Shown: piece after piece, positions 51,885 through 61,334 of the stretch
Layout: each line of letters begins with the position of its first letter
Position numbering within the stretch: position 1 is the first letter of the stretch
Assembly (NCBI GenBank): GCA_030524745.1
Contig: JAUNGC010000001.1
Location: 62,001-126,000, forward strand
Source: Eubacteriales bacterium
GTDB taxonomy: Bacteria; Bacillota; Clostridia; Lachnospirales; Lachnospiraceae
Direction of reading: 5' to 3'
DNA: 64,000 nt
Notes under the pieces: model-generated
The model's input: the letters and a program-made list of their open reading frames with translations, nothing else
Told to the model about the DNA's origin: nothing
Database searches by the model: none
Program-made: the position numbers and the translations under genes

Positions 51885-51920
51885 CAAAAAAAGAAGCGGC
51901 ATGGCTTCCCGCCACGCCGC
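51885..51920 (-). terminator. Intrinsic terminator of ilvE
   Basis: Minus-strand stem GCGGCGTGGC / GCCATGCCGC with a GGGAA loop, followed by TTCTTTTTTT, 21 bases after the ilvE stop. Confidence 0.88.
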
Positions 51921-51940
51921 CTGCAGTGCAGTATCAATAT

Positions 51941-52966
51941 TTACAGAATCGTATGAATCCAGCCTTCGGGACCTTCAATCCGACCCATCTGGATGCCTGT
52001 CAGAGTGTCATACAGCTTCTGGACAACCGGTCCCATCTTCTCCATACCGCTGGGGAAGCAGATCTCTTTGCCGTGATCCACAACCTTGCCGACCGGACAG
52101 ATGACAGCCGCAGTGCCGCATACGCCGCACTCTGCGAAATCGCCGAGTTCTGCGATCTTCACAGGACGTTCTACCACGTTCAGACCCAGAATATCCTTCG
52201 CCACTACGGTCAGGGAACGTCTGGTGATGGAAGGCAGAATGGAATCAGACTTCGGAATCACGATGCCGCCTTCTTTATCCACAAACAAAAAGTTTGCGCC
52301 GCCCGTCTCTTCCACATAAGTTCTGGTTGCGGAATCCGGGAACATATTCTCATCATAACCATTGTTATGCGCGGTCACATAAGCATGCAGGCTCATCGCA
52401 TAGTTTAAACCGGCCTTGATATGTCCGGTTCCATGAGGCGCCGCGCGGTCAAAATCGCTCACACAGATGGTCAGAGGCTTCACGCCGCCCTTAAAATAAG
52501 GGCCGACCGGCGTCACGAACATGCGGAACTGGTAGCCGTCCGCCGGCTTCACACCGATCACGTTGGAGGTTGCGATCATGTAGGGACGGATATATAAGGT
52601 AGCGCCGCTTCCGTAAGGAGGAACCCATGCCGCGTTCGCCTTTACCACTTCGTCCACCGCCTCTAAAAACTTCTCTTCCGGGAACGGAGGCATCTCCAGA
52701 CGCACCGCGCTGTCCACCATACGCTTCGCGTTTAAATCAGGACGGAATGTCACGATATGTCCGTCTTCCGTCGTATAAGCCTTCAACCCCTCGAAAATTT
52801 CCTGGCAATAATGAAAAATGCCCGCGCATTCGCTCAATGTCAGGTTGGGATCTGTGGTCAGTCCGCCTTCTTCCCATGCGCCGTCTTTATAATTTGCCAC
52901 ATAACGGTAGTCCGTAGGCATGTAGCCAAAACCCAGATTTCCCCAGTCAAGATTTTTCTTTTCCAT
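51941..52966 (-). CDS. ilvE: Branched-chain amino acid aminotransferase, 341 aa
   Basis: Class IV PLP aminotransferase that performs the last step of Leu, Ile and Val synthesis. Motifs: QEIFEGLKAYTTEDGHIVTF, PLP Lys184 in GTGHIKAGLNYAMSL, and ETGGANFLFVDKEGGIV, ILPSITRRSL in the C-terminal half. Length fits the longer bacterial BCAT type. ATG 52966 (MEKKNLDWGNLGFGY) has AGGAG about 10 bases upstream. Single gene with its own promoter, just downstream of the trp operon. Confidence 0.95.
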   Translation of the reverse strand: MEKKNLDWGNLGFGYMPTDYRYVANYKDGAWEEGGLTTDPNLTLSECAGIFHYCQEIFEGLKAYTTEDGHIVTFRPDLNAKRMVDSAVRLEMPPFPEEKFLEAVDEVVKANAAWVPPYGSGATLYIRPYMIATSNVIGVKPADGYQFRMFVTPVGPYFKGGVKPLTICVSDFDRAAPHGTGHIKAGLNYAMSLHAYVTAHNNGYDENMFPDSATRTYVEETGGANFLFVDKEGGIVIPKSDSILPSITRRSLTVVAKDILGLNVVERPVKIAELGDFAECGVCGTAAVICPVGKVVDHGKEICFPSGMEKMGPVVQKLYDTLTGIQMGRIEGPEGWIHTIL

Positions 52967-53042
52967 CTTCTTCACTCTCCTCATCTGATTCATCTATGGC
53001 ACATCCGCAGGCAGAGCCCGCAAATAATGTCTCTTTCCAAAC

Positions 53043-53071
53043 ACTATATCACCATTATTGAAACAGGACAA
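53043..53071 (-). promoter_or_regulatory. Promoter of ilvE
   Basis: Minus-strand TTGTCC, 17-base spacer, TATAGT, about 75 bases before the start. I see no T-box in this leader. Confidence 0.7.
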
Positions 53072-53137
53072 GTTTTTTTTGCACGTTTTGTCCGGCGTAT
53101 GTTTTGTCAGGCTCGCATTGGTACGCTGTGGGTAACG

Positions 53138-53914
53138 TTATGCTTTTGACACCGCTTCCTTCATCATCCTCACATAGGTATAGATCTGCTGCTCTGCATG
53201 TTTCCCGTATTGGGCGATCAGCTTCACCACTGCGCTGCCCACGATGACGCCGTCCGCCTTTTTGGCGATATCCGCCGCCTGCCGGGGCGTATGGATGCCG
53301 AAGCCCACCGCGGCCGGTACATCCGTTACGGCCTTGATCTGCGCCAGCATGCCGTCCAGATCCGTTTTGATCTCCGTTCTCGTGCCGGTAACGCCCATGG
53401 AAGACACCACATAGATAAAGCCCTTTGCCTCCTTCGCAATCTGTTCGATCCTGGCCTGGGAAGTGGGCGCAATCATGGAAATCAGCGTAACGCCATATCC
53501 GGAAGAAACGCTGTCCACCTCATTTTTTTCCTCATAAGGCAGATCAGGAATAATAATGCCGTCTATTCCTGCCTCCTTACACCGTGCAAAAAACGCGTCG
53601 TAGCCATAGTGAAAAACCGGATTTAAATATGTCATAAATACGATCGGCATGTCCGTCTCCTGACGAAGCTGCGCCGCCATATCAAAGATCTGGTCCGTCG
53701 TCACGCCGCCGGTCAGCGCCCGAAGATCCGCTTCCTGAATCACAGGGCCTTCCGCAATCGGATCGGAAAAAGGAATGCCGATCTCGATCAGATCCGCTCC
53801 GGCTTTTTCCATCTCCCGCACATATCTTTTCGTGGAATCCAGATCCGGATCCCCCGCCGTCAGAAAGGCAATGAAAGCCTTCCCGTTTGCAAACGCTTTT
53901 TCTATTCTGCTCAT
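53138..53914 (-). CDS. trpA: Tryptophan synthase alpha chain, 258 aa
   Basis: Cleaves indole-3-glycerol phosphate to indole, passed to TrpB. TIM barrel with AFLTAGDPDLDSTKRYV near residue 16, catalytic Glu44 in LIEIGIPFSDPIAEGPVIQ, GIDGIIIPDLPYEE and GFGIHTPRQAADIAKKADG, VIVGSAVVKLI. The position that is Asp60 in the Salmonella enzyme reads Glu here (PIAEGP). ATG 53914 follows the trpB stop by 28 bases with a modest AAAGGCGG. Last gene of the operon. Confidence 0.96.
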   Translation of the reverse strand: MSRIEKAFANGKAFIAFLTAGDPDLDSTKRYVREMEKAGADLIEIGIPFSDPIAEGPVIQEADLRALTGGVTTDQIFDMAAQLRQETDMPIVFMTYLNPVFHYGYDAFFARCKEAGIDGIIIPDLPYEEKNEVDSVSSGYGVTLISMIAPTSQARIEQIAKEAKGFIYVVSSMGVTGTRTEIKTDLDGMLAQIKAVTDVPAAVGFGIHTPRQAADIAKKADGVIVGSAVVKLIAQYGKHAEQQIYTYVRMMKEAVSKA

Positions 53915-53942
53915 CTTTTTGCCGCCTTTCAAACTCTCTTTT

Positions 53943-55127
53943 TCAGTCCGTGATATTCTCGCCTCTGTATCTGGCGATCGCCGCAACGTCCTTGTCCCCT
54001 CTGCCGGAAAGACAGATAATCATGCATTCATCCTTCGGCATGGTGGGCGCAAGCTTTCTCGCATATGCCACCGCATGGGCGCTCTCGATCGCGCAGATGA
54101 TGCCTTCCGTCCGCGCCAGATATTCAAACGCCTGCACCGCTTCCTCGTCGGTAATCGGCACATACTCTGCCCGTCCGGTGTCGTGCAGATACGCATGCTC
54201 CGGTCCGATGCCGGGGTAATCCAGACCGGCGGAAATGGAGTAAACCGGCGCGATCTGTCCGTATTTATCCTGACAGAAATAGGATTTCATGCCGTGAAAA
54301 ACGCCCAGCGATCCCTTTGCGATGGTAGCCGCATGCAATTGGGTATCCACGCCTTTTCCTGCCGCTTCGCAGCCAATCAGCTTCACCTCTTTATCGGGAA
54401 TAAAGTTGTAAAACATTCCCATGGCGTTGGAGCCGCCGCCCACGCAGGCCAGCACCGCTGCCGGAAGCTTTCCTTCTTTTTCCAGAATCTGCTCCCTCGC
54501 TTCCCTGCTGATGACGGACTGAAAATCCCGCACGATGGTGGGGAAAGGATGAGGTCCCATGACGGAGCCCAGCACATAAAGGGTATCGGAAACCCGGTTC
54601 GTCCATTCCCGCATCGCCTCGTTGACCGCATCCTTTAATGTCTGGGTGCCCGTGGTCACAGGGTGTACCTTTGCGCCCAAAAGCCGCATCCGGTATACGT
54701 TTAAGGCCTGCCGGTCCGTATCTTCTTTTCCCATAAAAATTTCACATTCCAGCCCCAGAAGCGCCGCCGCAGTAGCGCATGCCACGCCGTGCTGTCCCGC
54801 TCCGGTCTCCGCGATCACGCGGGTCTTTCCCATTTTTTTTGCCAGAAGCACCTGCCCCAGCACGTTATTGATTTTGTGGGAACCGGTATGGTTTAAGTCC
54901 TCGCGCTTTAAATAGATTTTTGCGCCGCCCAGGTCCTTCGTCATTTTTTCCGCATAGTAAAGCAGGGAAGGGCGTCCGGCATAGTTTTTGAGCAAATCGT
55001 CCAGTTCCCTGTTAAATTCCGGATCGTTTTTATAATGCTCGTACTGTTCCTCCAGATGAATCACTTCGTTCATCAGCGTTTCCGGAATGTACTGTCCTCC
55101 ATGTATTCCAAATCTTCCGTTGCTCAT
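53943..55127 (-). CDS. trpB: Tryptophan synthase beta chain, 394 aa
   Basis: PLP enzyme joining indole and serine. Start [22 protein letters not shown] Lys85 in [25 protein letters not shown], phosphate-binding [12 protein letters not shown], and C-terminal [10 protein letters not shown]. Standard length for TrpB1. GAGGAAGAA precedes ATG, 9 bases after the trpF stop. Confidence 0.98.
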   Translation of the reverse strand: MSNGRFGIHGGQYIPETLMNEVIHLEEQYEHYKNDPEFNRELDDLLKNYAGRPSLLYYAEKMTKDLGGAKIYLKREDLNHTGSHKINNVLGQVLLAKKMGKTRVIAETGAGQHGVACATAAALLGLECEIFMGKEDTDRQALNVYRMRLLGAKVHPVTTGTQTLKDAVNEAMREWTNRVSDTLYVLGSVMGPHPFPTIVRDFQSVISREAREQILEKEGKLPAAVLACVGGGSNAMGMFYNFIPDKEVKLIGCEAAGKGVDTQLHAATIAKGSLGVFHGMKSYFCQDKYGQIAPVYSISAGLDYPGIGPEHAYLHDTGRAEYVPITDEEAVQAFEYLARTEGIICAIESAHAVAYARKLAPTMPKDECMIICLSGRGDKDVAAIARYRGENITD

Positions 55128-55136
55128 TTCTTCCTC

Positions 55137-55784
55137 TCATTCCGCCGCACAAGCGGCATTTTCATCTATGGAATTTCCGCGCCGCATGGCGACGCATCTT
55201 TCAATTTTTTCGGGATCCTTACAGCCGTCCGTCTCCACGCCGCTGCTTACATCCAGGGCAAATGCGCCGACCCGCATCGCTTTCTTAAGATTATCCGGTC
55301 CCAGACCGCCCGCCAGGAAAAAGGGCCGGTCGATTTGTCCGATAACGCTCCAGTCAAAAGAATGCCCTGTGCCCCCGGCGCCGTGGTCCAGCAGAATATA
55401 ATCCGCGCTGCTCTTACAGGCCTTCGCCACATCCTCCTCCGTCTTTACGGAAAATGCCTGAATGAAAGGACACTTCTTTCCACTATCTTTCAACAGCTTC
55501 CGCAGCTTTTCCATATATTCTTCCGTTTCCTGTCCGTGAAGCTGCACCATATCGATGATCCCGTCTTTTACCAGTTGGGCAATCGCTTCCGGCTCTTCAT
55601 TGACAAAAACGCCCACTGCCAAAATGCCCGGATCCAGCTTTTCCTTGAAAAGCTTCGCCTGCTCCTTCGTCACCTGTCTTTTGCTTTTTGCGAACACAAA
55701 GCCGATATAATCCGGTCTGGAAGCGTTGACAAAATCGATGTCGCAGGGACGATACAGCCCGCAGATCTTGATCCGGCTATTCAT
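55137..55784 (-). CDS. trpF: Phosphoribosylanthranilate isomerase, 215 aa
   Basis: Amadori isomerisation step of Trp synthesis. Catalytic Cys in RIKICGLYRPCDIDF, GFVFAKSKRQVT, VQLHGQE, catalytic Asp in YILLDHGAGGTGHSFDW, and LAGGLGPDNLKKAM, DVSSGVETDGCKDPEKI. Overlaps the trpC stop by 8 bases; GGAG lies upstream of ATG. Confidence 0.96.
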   Translation of the reverse strand: MNSRIKICGLYRPCDIDFVNASRPDYIGFVFAKSKRQVTKEQAKLFKEKLDPGILAVGVFVNEEPEAIAQLVKDGIIDMVQLHGQETEEYMEKLRKLLKDSGKKCPFIQAFSVKTEEDVAKACKSSADYILLDHGAGGTGHSFDWSVIGQIDRPFFLAGGLGPDNLKKAMRVGAFALDVSSGVETDGCKDPEKIERCVAMRRGNSIDENAACAAE

Positions 55785-56565
55785 GGCATTTACTCCGCAG
55801 TTCGTCCAGCATCGCGCGCTGATCGGGACTTCTCATCAGCGTCTCCCCAATCAGCACCGCATTCGTACCGTTTCGATATAAAACGCCCACATCGTCCGCG
55901 TCTCGGATGCCGCTTTCGGATACATATAACTTATCTTCCGGAATCAGGCTGCGCAGCCGGACGGAATTATTGACGTCCACTGTGAAGGTTTTTAAATCCC
56001 GGTTGTTCACGCCGATCACCCGCGCGCCGGCCCTGAGCGCTTTCTCCACTTCTTCCGCATCGTGAGCTTCCACCAGCGCCGACAGCCCCAGACTATGGGC
56101 GATTTCCAGAAAGCTTTTCAGCTGCGCCTGGTCAAGAAGCGTACAGATCAGCAGCACCGCCGAGGCGCCCAGCAGTTTCGCTTCGTAAATCTGATAAGCG
56201 TCCACGGTAAAGTCCTTGCGAAGGACCGGAACGGAAACTTCCCGTGCAATTTCCTTCAAATACTGGTCGCTTCCCAGAAAATATTCCGGCTCCGTGAGCA
56301 CGGAAATCGCCGACGCGCCGGCCGCTTCATATTCTTTTGCAATTTGCAGCCATGGAAAATCCGGCGCGATCAGCCCTTTCGAGGGCGACGCCTTTTTCAC
56401 TTCGCAGATAAACGACATCCCCGGCGCTGCCAGCGCCTTTTCAAACGGGAACTCTTTTGTCGCTTCCATCTGCAAAGCCCTGCTTTTTATCACTTCAAAA
56501 GGAATCTCTTTTTTACGCTGTTCCACCCGTTTCCGGGTGGAAGCTGCCAGTTGATCCAGTATCAT
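55777..56565 (-). CDS. trpC: Indole-3-glycerol phosphate synthase, 262 aa
   Basis: Closes the indole ring. Motifs: FICEVKKASPSKGLIAPDF with the catalytic Lys, ISVLTEPEYFLGS, VPVLRKDFTVDAYQIYEA, GLSALVEAHD, IGVNNRDLKTF, VSESGIRDADDVG. Not fused to TrpF, unlike E. coli. AGGAGGAAAGG precedes the ATG. Confidence 0.97.
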   Translation of the reverse strand: MILDQLAASTRKRVEQRKKEIPFEVIKSRALQMEATKEFPFEKALAAPGMSFICEVKKASPSKGLIAPDFPWLQIAKEYEAAGASAISVLTEPEYFLGSDQYLKEIAREVSVPVLRKDFTVDAYQIYEAKLLGASAVLLICTLLDQAQLKSFLEIAHSLGLSALVEAHDAEEVEKALRAGARVIGVNNRDLKTFTVDVNNSVRLRSLIPEDKLYVSESGIRDADDVGVLYRNGTNAVLIGETLMRSPDQRAMLDELRSKCHE

Positions 56566-56583
56566 GCTTTTGTTCCTTTCCTC

Positions 56584-58188
56584 CTAAGCTTCTTCATTGG
56601 TCAGTTCTATGAAGGCGTTAAGCTGTTCCAGCGCCTTTTTGCTGTCGATCACCTCTTCCACCTCTTTGACCGCATCTTCCAGGGAAATTCCTTTGGCGAT
56701 ATGCACTGCCGCCGCAGAGTTTAAGACCACCGCGTCCCGCCTGGGGCCTTTTACTCCCTGCAGAATCTGTCTGGTAATCTCCGCATTCTCCTGGGGCGTG
56801 CCGCCGACCAGATCTTCCTTTTTGCAGCGTGTAAAGCCGAACTGCTCCGGACAAATCACATAATTGGTAAATTCCCCGTCTTTGATCTCGCATACGGTGG
56901 TGGGCGCGCTCATGGAAATTTCGTCCAGTCCGTCCTGTCCGTAAACGACCATCGCCCTCTTTACGCCCAGGTTTGCCAAAACCTTCGCAAGCGGCTCCAC
57001 CAGGCTTTCGTCATAAACGCCCATCAACTGCATGTTTGCGCCCGCCGGATTTGTCAGAGGCCCCAGAATATTAAAAATCGTGCGGATCGTCAGTTCTTTT
57101 CTCACAGGCGCCACATATTTCATGGACAGATGATAGTTCTGCGCAAACAAAAAGCACAGGCCGATCTTTCTTAAAATCTCTGCGTTCTTTGCCGGATCGA
57201 TGGCGATCTTTACGCCCAGCGCTTCCAGCACATCCGCCGCGCCGCTCTTGCTGGACGCCGCCCGGTTGCCGTGCTTTGCCACCGGCACGCCCGCCGCGGA
57301 AACCACGATGGAAGAAGTTGTGGAAATATTAAAGGAATTGGAACGGTCGCCGCCCGTACCCACAATTTCCAGCACATCCTGATCGTGTAACAGACGCACG
57401 CAGTGCTTACGCATGCCCGCCGCACAGGCTGTGATTTCCTCAATCGTCTCTCCCTTCATCGCCATCGCCACCAAAAAGGCGCTCATCTGTACCGCCGTCG
57501 CCTGTCCGCCCATGATTTCATCCATGGCCGCTTCCGCCATTTCGTAGCTTAAGTTTTCCTTGTTGCTCAGTTTTACAATCGCTTCCTTAATCATGTTTTT
57601 CTCCTCCTTTTCAAAGCACCCTGCCGCCTGTAAAAAATTTTTTATCATTTCGCGCCCCTGCGGCGTTAAAATCGATTCCGGATGAAACTGCAGCCCGTAT
57701 ACCGGTTCTGTCCTGTGCTGCACCGCCATGATCTCACTGTCGGCCGTTCTTGCCGTTACGGCAAGGCATTCCGGTAAACTTTCTTCCAGCGCCGCCAGCG
57801 AATGATACCGCGCCACCGCAACGGTTTTGGGAAGTCCTGCAAAAACAGGGCTGTTCGTGTTCACTTCCGCTGCGGACTGTTTTCCGTGCATCAGTTGTTT
57901 CGCATAGGATACGGTTCCTCCATAGGCTTCACAGATCGCCTGATGGCCCAGGCACACGCCCAGAATCGGGATCCTTTTCCCCAGCTTCTGCACGATCTCG
58001 ATACACCGTCCCGCCTCTGACGGCCGCCCCGGCCCCGGCGATAAAATGATCGCCTGCGGACGCAAAGCCTCTATCTCTTCCACCGTCAGCGCGTCGTTTC
58101 TCTCCACCCGTATGTCGGGATAAAGAGCGCCCACAAGCTGAAACAGGTTATAGGAAAAGCTGTCGTAATTATCAATCAGTAAAATCAT
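56584..58188 (-). CDS. trpGD: Fused anthranilate synthase amidotransferase/anthranilate phosphoribosyltransferase, 534 aa
   Basis: Residues 1-190 are the TrpG glutamine amidotransferase (catalytic Cys in [17 protein letters not shown], His-Glu in [13 protein letters not shown]); residues 199-534 are TrpD ([51 protein letters not shown]). A Glu/Lys linker (CFEKEEKN) joins them without a stop. A strong ribosome-binding site and ATG remain at the TrpD start, so free TrpD may also be made. AAAAGGAGAAC precedes ATG 58188. Provides ammonia to TrpE and catalyses the next step. Confidence 0.96.
   Translation of the reverse strand: MILLIDNYDSFSYNLFQLVGALYPDIRVERNDALTVEEIEALRPQAIILSPGPGRPSEAGRCIEIVQKLGKRIPILGVCLGHQAICEAYGGTVSYAKQLMHGKQSAAEVNTNSPVFAGLPKTVAVARYHSLAALEESLPECLAVTARTADSEIMAVQHRTEPVYGLQFHPESILTPQGREMIKNFLQAAGCFEKEEKNMIKEAIVKLSNKENLSYEMAEAAMDEIMGGQATAVQMSAFLVAMAMKGETIEEITACAAGMRKHCVRLLHDQDVLEIVGTGGDRSNSFNISTTSSIVVSAAGVPVAKHGNRAASSKSGAADVLEALGVKIAIDPAKNAEILRKIGLCFLFAQNYHLSMKYVAPVRKELTIRTIFNILGPLTNPAGANMQLMGVYDESLVEPLAKVLANLGVKRAMVVYGQDGLDEISMSAPTTVCEIKDGEFTNYVICPEQFGFTRCKKEDLVGGTPQENAEITRQILQGVKGPRRDAVVLNSAAAVHIAKGISLEDAVKEVEEVIDSKKALEQLNAFIELTNEEA
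57601..57609 (-). promoter_or_regulatory. Internal ribosome-binding site inside trpGD
   Basis: Minus-strand AAGGAGGAG ends 6 bases before ATG 57594, which is codon 199 of the fusion and the natural TrpD start ([16 protein letters not shown]). Confidence 0.75.
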
Positions 58189-58233
58189 TTTTGTTCTCCT
58201 TTTGCCAAAACAGCGGCCCCAAAATACCGGCCC

Positions 58234-59709
58234 TCAGATCTCTTCCTGCGTTTCCCGAAGCGCCTGCATCACAGCCTTCGCCTTATTGATACATTCCTGA
58301 TGCTCCTTCTCCGGCACGCTGTCCGCCACGATTCCGGCGCCGGAACGGACAAACACTTTTTTATTTTTCGCAAAGGCTAAGCGAATCGCAATGCAGGTAT
58401 CCATATTTCCGGCAAAATCCAGATAGCCGATCGCTCCGCCGTAAATGCCTCTTTTGTTGTTTTCCAGTTCGTTGATGATCTGGCAGGCCCGGATTTTCGG
58501 CGCTCCCGAAAGCGTTCCCGCCGGAAGGACGGCTTCCAGCGCATCCACAGCCGTTTTATCGTCCCGAAGCGTGCCCCGCACCGTGGAGCCGATGTGCATC
58601 ACGTGAGAAAACCGCTCAACGGACAGATATTTTTCCACCTCCACGCTGCCGAATTTACAGAACTTTCCGAGATCGTTTCTGCCAAGATCCACCAGCATAT
58701 TATGTTCCGCCAGTTCTTTTTCATCGGATAAAAGATCCTGTTCCAGCGCCAGGTCTTCTTCATAATTCTTTCCTCTCGGTCTGGTCCCCGCCAGCGGGAA
58801 GGTCTTCGCCTCGCCGTTGTGCACCTTCACCAGCGTTTCCGGCGACGCGCCCGCGATCTCGATATCGTCGCTTGAGAAAAAGAACATATAGGGCGACGGA
58901 TTTTTCGTCCGCAAAATCCGGTAGGTATCCAGGAGGCTTCCTTCAAAATCCGCTTCCAGTCTGTTGGACAATACCAGTTGGAAAATGTCTCCTTCCCGGA
59001 TATATCGCTTGACCTGTTCCACCTTTTCGCAAAAAGCATCCTTTTCAAACAGCGGACGAAAATCCGATAACAGCCTGCCGGGCTCTGTTTCTTTTTCCTT
59101 CCCGTAACGCACGAGCCGTTCCATTTCATCCAGCTTTTCCACCGCTTTGCGGTATGCGTCTTCCGGCGTGCCGTCCGCAAGGCTGCAGTTATAAATCAAA
59201 ATCATCTTCTGCCGGTAGTTATCAAAAGCGATCATCTTATCGAACAGCATCAGATCCACGTCATTGAAATTTTCCACATCCTGCGCATCCAGATTCAGAG
59301 AAGGTTCGCTATATTTGATAAAATCATAGGAGAAATACCCCACCAGACCGCCGGACAGCGGCGGCAGTCCGGGCAGCCTGGGCGCTCTGTTGTCCGCAAT
59401 CACCTGCTGAATATAACCTCCCAGATCGTCCACCAACAGTTCTTTTTTCGTATCTGTTGTGATTACCAGCCGATGATCCTTGCAGACCAGTTCCATCGTC
59501 GGATCATAGCCCAAAAACGTATATCTGCCCCACTGCTTGTTGTCCTCCGCGCTTTCCAGCATGAAACAGTGATTGTCAACCTGCATGAGCCTTTTTAACA
59601 CCTGTACCGGCGTGGCGATGTCCGATAAAATTTCCCGGCAAACCGGAATCCGTTTGTACGCTCCTGCTGCCGCCGCCTTTTTCATTTCTTCCAGCGATGT
59701 CTGAATCAT
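58234..59709 (-). CDS. trpE: Anthranilate synthase component I, 491 aa
   Basis: Makes anthranilate from chorismate with TrpG-supplied ammonia. C-terminal chorismate-binding domain: GDIFQLVLSNRLEADF, SPYMFFFSSDDIEIAGASPE, PLAGTRPRGKN, DLGRNDLGKFC, HIGSTVRGTL, TLSGAPKIRACQII, RSGAGIVADSVPEKE. N-terminal CFMLESAEDNKQWGRYTFLG carries the Trp-feedback-type LLES-like element (MLES). Start ATG 59709 (MIQTSLEEM) with AAGGAGG upstream. First gene of the operon, preceded by the T-box. Confidence 0.97.
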   Translation of the reverse strand: MIQTSLEEMKKAAAAGAYKRIPVCREILSDIATPVQVLKRLMQVDNHCFMLESAEDNKQWGRYTFLGYDPTMELVCKDHRLVITTDTKKELLVDDLGGYIQQVIADNRAPRLPGLPPLSGGLVGYFSYDFIKYSEPSLNLDAQDVENFNDVDLMLFDKMIAFDNYRQKMILIYNCSLADGTPEDAYRKAVEKLDEMERLVRYGKEKETEPGRLLSDFRPLFEKDAFCEKVEQVKRYIREGDIFQLVLSNRLEADFEGSLLDTYRILRTKNPSPYMFFFSSDDIEIAGASPETLVKVHNGEAKTFPLAGTRPRGKNYEEDLALEQDLLSDEKELAEHNMLVDLGRNDLGKFCKFGSVEVEKYLSVERFSHVMHIGSTVRGTLRDDKTAVDALEAVLPAGTLSGAPKIRACQIINELENNKRGIYGGAIGYLDFAGNMDTCIAIRLAFAKNKKVFVRSGAGIVADSVPEKEHQECINKAKAVMQALRETQEEI

Positions 59710-59799
59710 GATTGCCTCCTTCTTTTTTATGTGGTATGCCGGGCCCGGCCGCCGCTGCATTCTATGGTTGCAGTGCGCCGGACACGCTCAAAAATGCTA

Positions 59800-60113
59800 C
59801 GCAAAAAGCCCGCCCCGACAAAAGAACAATTCGGTTCTTCTGCCAAGGGCGGGCTGTAAATTCTTCCCGTGGTGCCACCTTGCTTTGTGAAAATCACACA
59901 CTCTGTAGGATACCAACATATCCCCGGCTACTAACGTAAGCCCCTACGTCACAGAATACTCGGCGCTTTCTGCTGTAAATCCGCCTTTCCCTGTGCCCTC
60001 CGTGGTCCATTTGAAACACCGCTTTCTGTCCGGCTTCCACCTTCCCGGACTCTCTGTGAGCGCGCTTGTAACGTTATCTCCACTTCATCGGTTTAAACTA
60101 TTAACTTATGAAC
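59800..60113 (-). promoter_or_regulatory. T-box riboswitch, tryptophan specifier, upstream of trpE
   Basis: Minus strand in order: a long stem I region with AGAGAGTCCGG; specifier codon TGG (60009-60007) in AAATGGACC; the T-box sequence AAGGTGGCACCACGGGAAG (59882-59861); and a terminator with stem AGCCCGCCC / GGGCGGGCT (59807-59815 with 59847-59855) and five T. Uncharged tRNA-Trp would bind both the specifier and the T-box bulge and favour the antiterminator, switching on trpEGDCFBA. It occupies most of the 452-base gap between the PDDEXK gene and trpE. Confidence 0.95.
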
Positions 60114-60120
60114 TGCTGTC

Positions 60121-60150
60121 ATTATAAAATATATCGTAACGGTTTGTCAA
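60121..60150 (-). promoter_or_regulatory. Promoter of the trp operon
   Basis: Minus-strand TTGACA, 18-base spacer, TATAAT, just upstream of the T-box leader. Confidence 0.85.
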
Positions 60151-60161
60151 GGAGTTTATTT

Positions 60162-61073
60162 TTATTCCATTTCGGCCACAAATGCATCTATGCTGTCAAC
60201 TTTTGCCGCAAGTTTAAGCCACCGTTTCAGCGTATCCGGATTCTCCTCCGTTTCCAGACGGCTCTTAACCTTGGCCGGTACGTCTCCGTATTCCTCCAGC
60301 AGTTCCAGAATATCCTGCACCTTTGTGTTTTTAGTGGCTGCTCTGGCCGCTTCCTCCGCCGCCTCTTTTCGTTCATAGTATATAATCTCTTCATACCTCA
60401 TATATGCCTGTTTCACCTCCGGCTGCACTTTCACTCTGCTCACATAATTGTGAAGTTCTCTCGTAGCCTCATCCGTCGCATTTTCTTTCCGGCTGTCCTG
60501 AATATATCGGAGCATCGTCCGCAGCTTGCTGCTTCCGCCCTTTGTACCGCCTGTATAAAAGTAGTAAAAATATAAACCGTCTCTGTATTCCAGTTCCGGA
60601 ACTTCCAAACATCTGTTCCGCACCGTATACATCATGAAGTCTTCTCCGAAAGGATCAAAATTCAGGATTGTCAGCACATACAGATTGGGAAGCCTGGAAA
60701 AATCCTTCTCTCCGCTCTTTAAGCCGCGGCTGTCGATCCGTGCCTGATAAAAGCGATTGTGCCGGGGCAGATCCAGATTCGCCTGCAGATGGGGCTCTAC
60801 ATCGTAAATATTCATGGTTGTCGGTTCTTCTTCGTCCTTTGCCGGTTCATACTCCTCTACCTCCACATCCATCCGGATGCCTCGCAGATGCGGCGAAAAG
60901 GCTGGCAATACCTTTTGCGCTGTAATTTTCAGTTTCCCGATATCTTTCTGCAATAAAGATGACAACATCCTACGGCAGAAATCCTTTCCGACCTCTTCAT
61001 CTGAGGCAAGCTGTCCCATCAGAAAATCGTCCATCACATCCATGTCTTCCAGTTTCTTCTTCGCAATACTCAT
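60162..61073 (-). CDS. PD-(D/E)XK nuclease family transposase-like protein (PDDEXK_2), 303 aa
   Basis: Recognised by the block GIRMDVEVEEYEPAKD (about residue 65), MNIYDVEPHLQANLDLPRHN, RFYQARIDSRGLKSGE and YVLTILNFDPFGED, the usual order in this family that is abundant in Lachnospiraceae. The presumed active-site Glu is in YDVEPH. The C-terminus has an Ala/Glu-rich helix (about 235-265) and ends EMRE-like. Cytosolic. ATG 61073 with CGGAGGAAAT before it. Its 3' end lies within 12 bases of the trp promoter -35. No terminal repeats seen. Distinct in family from the Rpn-type gene at 41.6-42.8 kb. Confidence 0.8.
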   Translation of the reverse strand: MSIAKKKLEDMDVMDDFLMGQLASDEEVGKDFCRRMLSSLLQKDIGKLKITAQKVLPAFSPHLRGIRMDVEVEEYEPAKDEEEPTTMNIYDVEPHLQANLDLPRHNRFYQARIDSRGLKSGEKDFSRLPNLYVLTILNFDPFGEDFMMYTVRNRCLEVPELEYRDGLYFYYFYTGGTKGGSSKLRTMLRYIQDSRKENATDEATRELHNYVSRVKVQPEVKQAYMRYEEIIYYERKEAAEEAARAATKNTKVQDILELLEEYGDVPAKVKSRLETEENPDTLKRWLKLAAKVDSIDAFVAEME

Positions 61074-61262
61074 ATTTCCTCCGTTTCCGGCAGATGCCAG
61101 ACCCCTGAAAACAGCAAAATGAGTATTTTCAATCAATTTCGCCCATATACCTTCCAGCGCCCCGGCTCTGCCAACATCAATTGTGTGTGTGAAAATGTCG
61201 GCGATATGCCAGGAATCTGCCTGTCCGGAATCGGCGCAGGCGAATTAAGAATTTTCACATAA

Positions 61263-61297
61263 AAAATGGAATCGCATTCCTGCTACGATTCCATTTT
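61263..61297 (-). terminator. Intrinsic terminator of the GNAT gene
   Basis: Perfect 12-bp stem AAAATGGAATCG / CGATTCCATTTT with an 11-base loop, 37 bases after the stop; T-rich on both strands. The rest of 61074-61262 shows nothing I recognise. Confidence 0.85.
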
Positions 61298-61334
61298 ATA
61301 GATAAGCTAAAAATATGTCAATCAGTTTCTGCTT

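Noticed and set aside
60162..61073. PDDEXK protein as part of an insertion sequence
   Set aside because: No terminal inverted repeats or target duplications flank it, and it abuts the trp promoter cleanly.
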